Positions 3,885-7,656 of a DNA stretch of 7,656 bases are shown in pieces. The stretch is from an uncultured archaeon. Its GTDB lineage: Archaea > Thermoproteota > CALKCG01 > B24. The notes under the pieces are model-generated. The model saw nothing but the letters and a program-made list of their open reading frames with translations, did not search any database and had not been told where the DNA came from. The DNA is taken from NCBI GenBank assembly GCA_938082915.1, contig CALKCG010000125.1, forward strand, positions 1 to 7,656, given 5' to 3'. How positions within the stretch are numbered: position 1 is the first letter of the stretch; each line of letters begins with the position of its first letter. The translations under genes and the position numbers were made by a program.

Positions 3885-6863
3885 CTAAATTCTAACTTGG
3901 ATTTTGATTTCATCCAGCCCATACTGTACGAAATTATAGTAGTCGACCCAGTTTAATTCGTCTTGGAAGCTGTATGGTCCTACTGCTGTGAGTTCTCCTG
4001 CTTTATGGTGATGCGGCCCTAGTAAGTTTCTAAGGGTATTTACGAGTACGATTTCGATTTCGTTTACTCCGGGTTTGACGAAATCTGTGATCTCGACTTC
4101 GTGTGGTTTTAAGAATATGTAGCCAACGTCACGACCGTTGAGTTTAACTTGAGCTACTGTTGCGTTTAAACCATTTAAGACTAGGAAGATTCTACCGCTT
4201 GGTTTTTCCTCAAATTTAAGCATGCCTTCTATTGAAACCTCTCCAGCGTAGAATGGATACCCCCTCTTCGTCAGATCTCCACCTTCGTAGTACTGGTCTT
4301 CCTCAATTATCTTAAACTCTCTATTCCCGATATTTTCGACTGCGAATTCTCCAACTATGTATATCGATTCTACTTCTGTTTCAAGCTCATGAGCATCCGT
4401 ACCCGAAACCATGTACTTTGTAAATGTTTTCACACTTTCAAGCTCGACGACGTTAAGCCCGTTTTTGATGAACCCTTTGATTGGTATCTGTTTAAAACTC
4501 GTATCAATCCACCAGCCGTACTCAAGCTTATATGAAACGTCTAAGCCGTTGACCTTAATCTTAAACTTCTCAGGGCTCTCTAGAGCAAGCCAAACTTCTC
4601 TATCTAGATTTTTCAAATCGACTGTAAACTCATACTTCAACGTGAAGCGTTTACCGTAGCCAAGTCCATCTACAATCTTCTGAGCCTTCCAAGTCGGAAT
4701 CTTACCAGTCCAAACGCCTTCAAACCCTACACTACAGTAATCCAAGGTTAATGCATTTAACGATTTCCTCGAAATCTTCCAAGGCTTAGCGACAGTCAAC
4801 TCTTCTACAACCTTTAACTGTTTGTATTCGGCTGTTTCAGGGCTTTCAGTTTCATCCAGGACGAACAGCCTAGAGCCCACGGGTGGAAGTGAAACCTTAG
4901 TGTACACGTAGTTGCCTCTAACACTTTGATCAGCTGTTTTAACGTCTCCAGTAAATGGATCGTACTCTTCGAGCCCGCCTCTACCAAGTAAGCCGACTTC
5001 AAGGTCAACCTTCTGAGATCTGCTCAGGTTGACGAGGAACAGTATCTGTTGAGAACCATCTCTCCTCAAGTGATACCATACGTTGGAGGAGTCATTTTTT
5101 AAACTGTTTATCGAAACCCTCTTTTCAATCTTCTCGTTTAAAACGTCTACTGCTTCAGACGGGTTTTTAACTCTAACTGCCTTTTCTAGGAGTGTTTCAA
5201 TCCTGCTTGAGGGCTTGCCGTCCACCATTCTAGGCACCGGTTCAATTGCTATTAGAAGCCCACCGTTGGCGGTATATTCTTCTAAGAGTTTAACCGTGAA
5301 TTCCGCCAGAGTTAAACTGGGCGGAATTATAACAGCCCTATACCGGCATCTCCCAACGATTAGATGTTCATTTTCCACATTACCGTATTTGGATATTATA
5401 AATTCGTCTCCAAACTCGAAGTCCCAGTGTTTCTCAAGAAGCGTTCTAAAGGTCTTCTCAAGGCTCTTATTCAACTCATCGACTTCAGACGTATTCAGAG
5501 GGCTGAACGCGGCCCAGCCGCTTCCAATTGGATGTATTATCAAGACATCTACAACTCTCACACCCCTCGACAGTGCATAGCTCAATCTCGTGAAGTAGGA
5601 CTCTACAAGGTGGTTGAACTTCCACCATGGTTGTTGGTAGAATATGTTCGGTGGATAGTCTCTTTTACGCCTACCCCTCATGGAGTATAGTGACAGGTGG
5701 TGGTTTAGGAAGTTTACACCCAATACATACTCCCAATCTCCTATCCACTTCCTGTCTTCAAAGGACAAGTTTTGACCACTACATCCATAGGTTTCTGAAA
5801 GAACTCTCTCTTTTCCAAGCTGATTGGCTACGCTAGCAACTTGCTTAATCGTTAGCACTTCATCTATATTTCTACATAGGTGGTCTACGCCCGGTATGTG
5901 CATGTACTCGTAATGGGGCATGGCTGCCCCTATGACTCTTATCTGACTTGTGAGAGATTCTTCTGAAAGGTAATGCCCAGTATACTTTAAACCGTGCTTA
6001 TCGCACCACTCGTAAATCTGTTTGCTGTAGCTTTCAATGAATAGCTCCGTTAAAGTCCTCCAGAAGTCGTACCTGATTTTATAATAATCACCTACGTCGA
6101 AGAATAGACTTGGCAAATGGTCGGTAATATCATATCCGAGTTTGGATTTGAAGAATTCCGGAAACCTATTTGTCCAAGGTACTGCAGGGTAGTTTAAAGA
6201 CTCTTGCCCAGATAGATAATTGGGCTCGTCTGTGAATATGCCGGGTATCGTCTTTCCTATCCATCCTTTAAAGCGCTGATAATACCTCTCATATGTAGAT
6301 TCTATGAATTTTCTAACGGCTTCTGAGTTTAACGTATCTATGTAGGAGAAACCGTCGAACCACTTGCTTCCAATTGGAGCGATCCAAATGTAGAAGTTTA
6401 TGTAGCTTTTACCAGTTTTAGGTCTTTCACATGCTTCTACGGCTCTTAAATTTGATGGTTTACCGTCTGCAAAATCGCACTCGAAGACTTTTAAAAGCTC
6501 TGGAGAGTTTATGATCACCCCGCTGATGGTCATGGCTAATGCTTTAACTCTATAGTCTCGATTTGAAGCTGGGACAACGCCTCCGGCAAAACCGCTAGGC
6601 CACTTATCTTCATCGTAAAGCCAAGCATACATACCTCTTTTCTCAGCTTCTTTCAGACAAGTTTCAATTCTATTAAGCCACTCTTCACTCATATAGGGGG
6701 TTACCAGCCCCTCTCTAGCGTGGAGGAAGAAGCCTCCAAACCACCCATCATCCATTAAACTTATCTGCCTGGAAAGTTCTGAGTCCTCAAGTTTATCATT
6801 TAAAGACCAGAATGGAGCCCCTCTAAACTCTTTACCCGGGTTCTTGAAAACCCATTTATCCAC
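3885..6863 (-). CDS. multidomain glycoside hydrolase, GH106/ulvan-degrading-GH type (putative alpha-L-rhamnosidase)
   Basis: The protein has 992 residues. Its N-terminal signature is that of a large GH106-related group: PFWSLNDKLEDSELSRQI (17-34), GGFFLHAREGL (43-53), WLYDEDKWPSGFAGG (81-95). The TIM barrel (about 1-430) has likely catalytic carboxylates E213 (FTDEP) and E357 (LSETYG); D84-D86 and E301/E302 are further pocket candidates. A Rossmann-like domain like that of large beta-galactosidases follows (about 435-580: VVDVLIIHP, then VIIPPS and NGGLLIAI). Next come a beta sandwich (about 593-670) and two jelly-roll modules (about 690-850 and 855-990), the last with the LLGPHHH motif (947-953). 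There is no signal peptide, anchor or sorting signal, so it should act inside the cell on imported oligosaccharides. L-rhamnose removal is the best guess; another deoxysugar or uronide is possible. GTG at 6863 is chosen as start (GGTG 6 bases upstream, first motif at residue 17). Confidence 0.82.
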   Translation of the reverse strand: MDKWVFKNPGKEFRGAPFWSLNDKLEDSELSRQISLMDDGWFGGFFLHAREGLVTPYMSEEWLNRIETCLKEAEKRGMYAWLYDEDKWPSGFAGGVVPASNRDYRVKALAMTISGVIINSPELLKVFECDFADGKPSNLRAVEACERPKTGKSYINFYIWIAPIGSKWFDGFSYIDTLNSEAVRKFIESTYERYYQRFKGWIGKTIPGIFTDEPNYLSGQESLNYPAVPWTNRFPEFFKSKLGYDITDHLPSLFFDVGDYYKIRYDFWRTLTELFIESYSKQIYEWCDKHGLKYTGHYLSEESLTSQIRVIGAAMPHYEYMHIPGVDHLCRNIDEVLTIKQVASVANQLGKERVLSETYGCSGQNLSFEDRKWIGDWEYVLGVNFLNHHLSLYSMRGRRKRDYPPNIFYQQPWWKFNHLVESYFTRLSYALSRGVRVVDVLIIHPIGSGWAAFSPLNTSEVDELNKSLEKTFRTLLEKHWDFEFGDEFIISKYGNVENEHLIVGRCRYRAVIIPPSLTLAEFTVKLLEEYTANGGLLIAIEPVPRMVDGKPSSRIETLLEKAVRVKNPSEAVDVLNEKIEKRVSINSLKNDSSNVWYHLRRDGSQQILFLVNLSRSQKVDLEVGLLGRGGLEEYDPFTGDVKTADQSVRGNYVYTKVSLPPVGSRLFVLDETESPETAEYKQLKVVEELTVAKPWKISRKSLNALTLDYCSVGFEGVWTGKIPTWKAQKIVDGLGYGKRFTLKYEFTVDLKNLDREVWLALESPEKFKIKVNGLDVSYKLEYGWWIDTSFKQIPIKGFIKNGLNVVELESVKTFTKYMVSGTDAHELETEVESIYIVGEFAVENIGNREFKIIEEDQYYEGGDLTKRGYPFYAGEVSIEGMLKFEEKPSGRIFLVLNGLNATVAQVKLNGRDVGYIFLKPHEVEITDFVKPGVNEIEIVLVNTLRNLLGPHHHKAGELTAVGPYSFQDELNWVDYYNFVQYGLDEIKIQVRI

Positions 6864-6872
6864 TCAAAGCAC

Positions 6873-6905
6873 CGTTGAGAAGTATTTATTATAGGAGTAT
6901 AAAGG
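6873..6905 (-). promoter_or_regulatory. promoter and SD of the glycoside hydrolase
   Basis: CCTTTATA (minus, 6905-6898) would place a start site near 6875. GGTG (6876-6873) is the SD core, 6 bases before the GTG at 6863. A second AT box (TATAATAAATAC, 6893-6882) would give a leaderless mRNA instead. The gene therefore seems to have its own promoter rather than reading from topoisomerase VI, whose stop is 80 bases upstream. Confidence 0.4.
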
Positions 6906-6943
6906 CTTAAACCCCGTTTACCGTAGATTATACAGGCGGAGGA

Positions 6944-7656
6944 TCACCTACGGCTCAATTCTTTAAGCCTTTGAGGCAAGTAATCGCTAACTATAAACGT
7001 TAACCCGTATCTACTGAAGGCTTCCTGTTCAGACTTCCTCTTAATCCTCTGAAACGTAGCTATCTCCTTCCGCCACAATTCATCCTTATACCTAGGATCC
7101 CTTTCAAGTTCTTCAAGACGTTTAAGGTCTACCTTCGTCAAAGGATCGCTTGGAAGCCTATACTTTACTATGTCTGAAGCATAGACTCCCGCCCATAGTG
7201 CATCCGGCGTAGCAAGCTCAGGTATATGACCGGCTCTCGCGGAGCCTGAGAGTATAACTTGTGCAATATGCATCCCCCAGGGGTCGCCATCAACGAAAAT
7301 GTATACCGGCAGATTAAGCTCTAAATTCAACCTTCTAATTAAACGTCTAGTCGCCCTAGGGGGTTGACCAGCCGTGTGAATGAGAATCGCCTTAAACTTC
7401 TTGTGCACTTTCTCCTCTATAAATCGTGTAAACATAGCCCCTTTCTCGATGACTATGACTTTATCTGCTTCACAGTGGATGAAGTCTGCACGTGTAAGAG
7501 TTGGACCTATGACCAATCCATCAGGATGCATTGTGAGGTTTACTCTAACCCCCTTGTAGTCTCTAACCGTATACTCTATGGTTAAATCGCCGAATATCGC
7601 AGACCTTTCTTCAGGGAAGATGTTGAATTCTTCTCTGGCTACACCTAAAACCGTTT
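6944..7656 (-). CDS. top6A: DNA topoisomerase VI subunit A (N-terminus beyond window)
   Basis: The frame is open from the right edge (first whole codon at 7654) to TGA 6944-6946, giving 236 residues. The family is about 360-390 residues, so roughly the first third is missing, including the winged-helix (5Y-CAP) domain with the DNA-cleaving tyrosine. The Toprim domain is complete: the metal-binding Glu in VIVIEKGAMF (codon 7447-7445), the conserved GQPPRATRRLIRRL segment, and the Asp pair in VYIFVDGDPWG (codons 7291-7289 and 7285-7283). LATPDALWAGVYASDI and the closing DYLPQRLKEL helix are also typical. With subunit B, normally encoded next door and presumably off the right edge, it forms an A2B2 type IIB enzyme that relaxes and decatenates DNA using ATP. 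The ATG at 7531 is internal and must not be taken as the start. Confidence 0.93.
   Translation of the reverse strand, partial: TVLGVAREEFNIFPEERSAIFGDLTIEYTVRDYKGVRVNLTMHPDGLVIGPTLTRADFIHCEADKVIVIEKGAMFTRFIEEKVHKKFKAILIHTAGQPPRATRRLIRRLNLELNLPVYIFVDGDPWGMHIAQVILSGSARAGHIPELATPDALWAGVYASDIVKYRLPSDPLTKVDLKRLEELERDPRYKDELWRKEIATFQRIKRKSEQEAFSRYGLTFIVSDYLPQRLKELSRR

Noticed and set aside
5083..5690. Long plus-strand open frames inside the glycosidase gene
   Set aside because: They are antisense shadows of a well-supported 992-codon gene; they have low-complexity Ser/Leu-rich translations and no family features.
6931..6952. AGGTGATCC at the end of topo VI-A as an SD for a downstream gene
   Set aside because: No ATG, GTG or TTG follows at usable spacing; the glycosidase starts about 80 bases further on with its own signals.
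7364..7585. Plus-strand ORF opposite topoisomerase VI-A
   Set aside because: It lies opposite the conserved Toprim domain and shows no domain or SD of its own.

Overview
The window looks like chromosomal DNA of a thermophile-type archaeon, most likely from the Thermoproteota/Bathyarchaeia side. Supporting signs are the A subunit of the archaeal-type topoisomerase VI, a DUF2116-type zinc-ribbon protein (a mainly archaeal family), a tRNA-Ser without an encoded CCA, archaeal Shine-Dalgarno (SD) motifs of the GGAGGTGAT type, TATA-like boxes, and GTG/TTG starts. The lineage is inferred from gene content only.

Layout. 1-606 (minus): an unrecognised protein, cut by the left edge, whose visible part looks like one complete alpha/beta domain followed by the start of a second similar one. 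It is divergent from 659-898 (plus), a 79-residue zinc-ribbon plus one-helix membrane protein, which is followed by 1005-1634 (plus), a YqaA/DedA-type membrane protein. 1635-1856 is a convergent gap holding three clear stem-loops. 1857-2579 (minus) is an iron-sulfur-flavoprotein-like NAD(P)H-dependent FMN reductase. Its SD is buried in a 13-bp hairpin that ends directly at the ATG, and an upstream overlapping ORF with its own strong SD runs through that hairpin. 2653-3749 (about 1.1 kb) has no intact gene. Short minus-strand reading-frame pieces joined by frameshifts suggest one or more decayed genes, possibly a mobile element beside the tRNA. 3750-3836 (minus) is tRNA-Ser(GGA). 3885-6863 (minus) is a 992-residue, apparently cytoplasmic multidomain glycoside hydrolase of the GH106/ulvan-degrading-GH type. 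6944 to the right edge (minus) is the C-terminal two thirds of topoisomerase VI subunit A.

The genes do not form one pathway. Topo VI-A and the tRNA are housekeeping genes. The large glycosidase between them points to use of plant or algal deoxysugar-containing glycans taken up as oligosaccharides. The FMN reductase is a redox gene with unusual-looking translational control. The most unusual signal is the SD-sequestering hairpin with its overlapping upstream ORF at 2440-2652. The decayed tRNA-adjacent region and the tandem-domain unknown protein come next.
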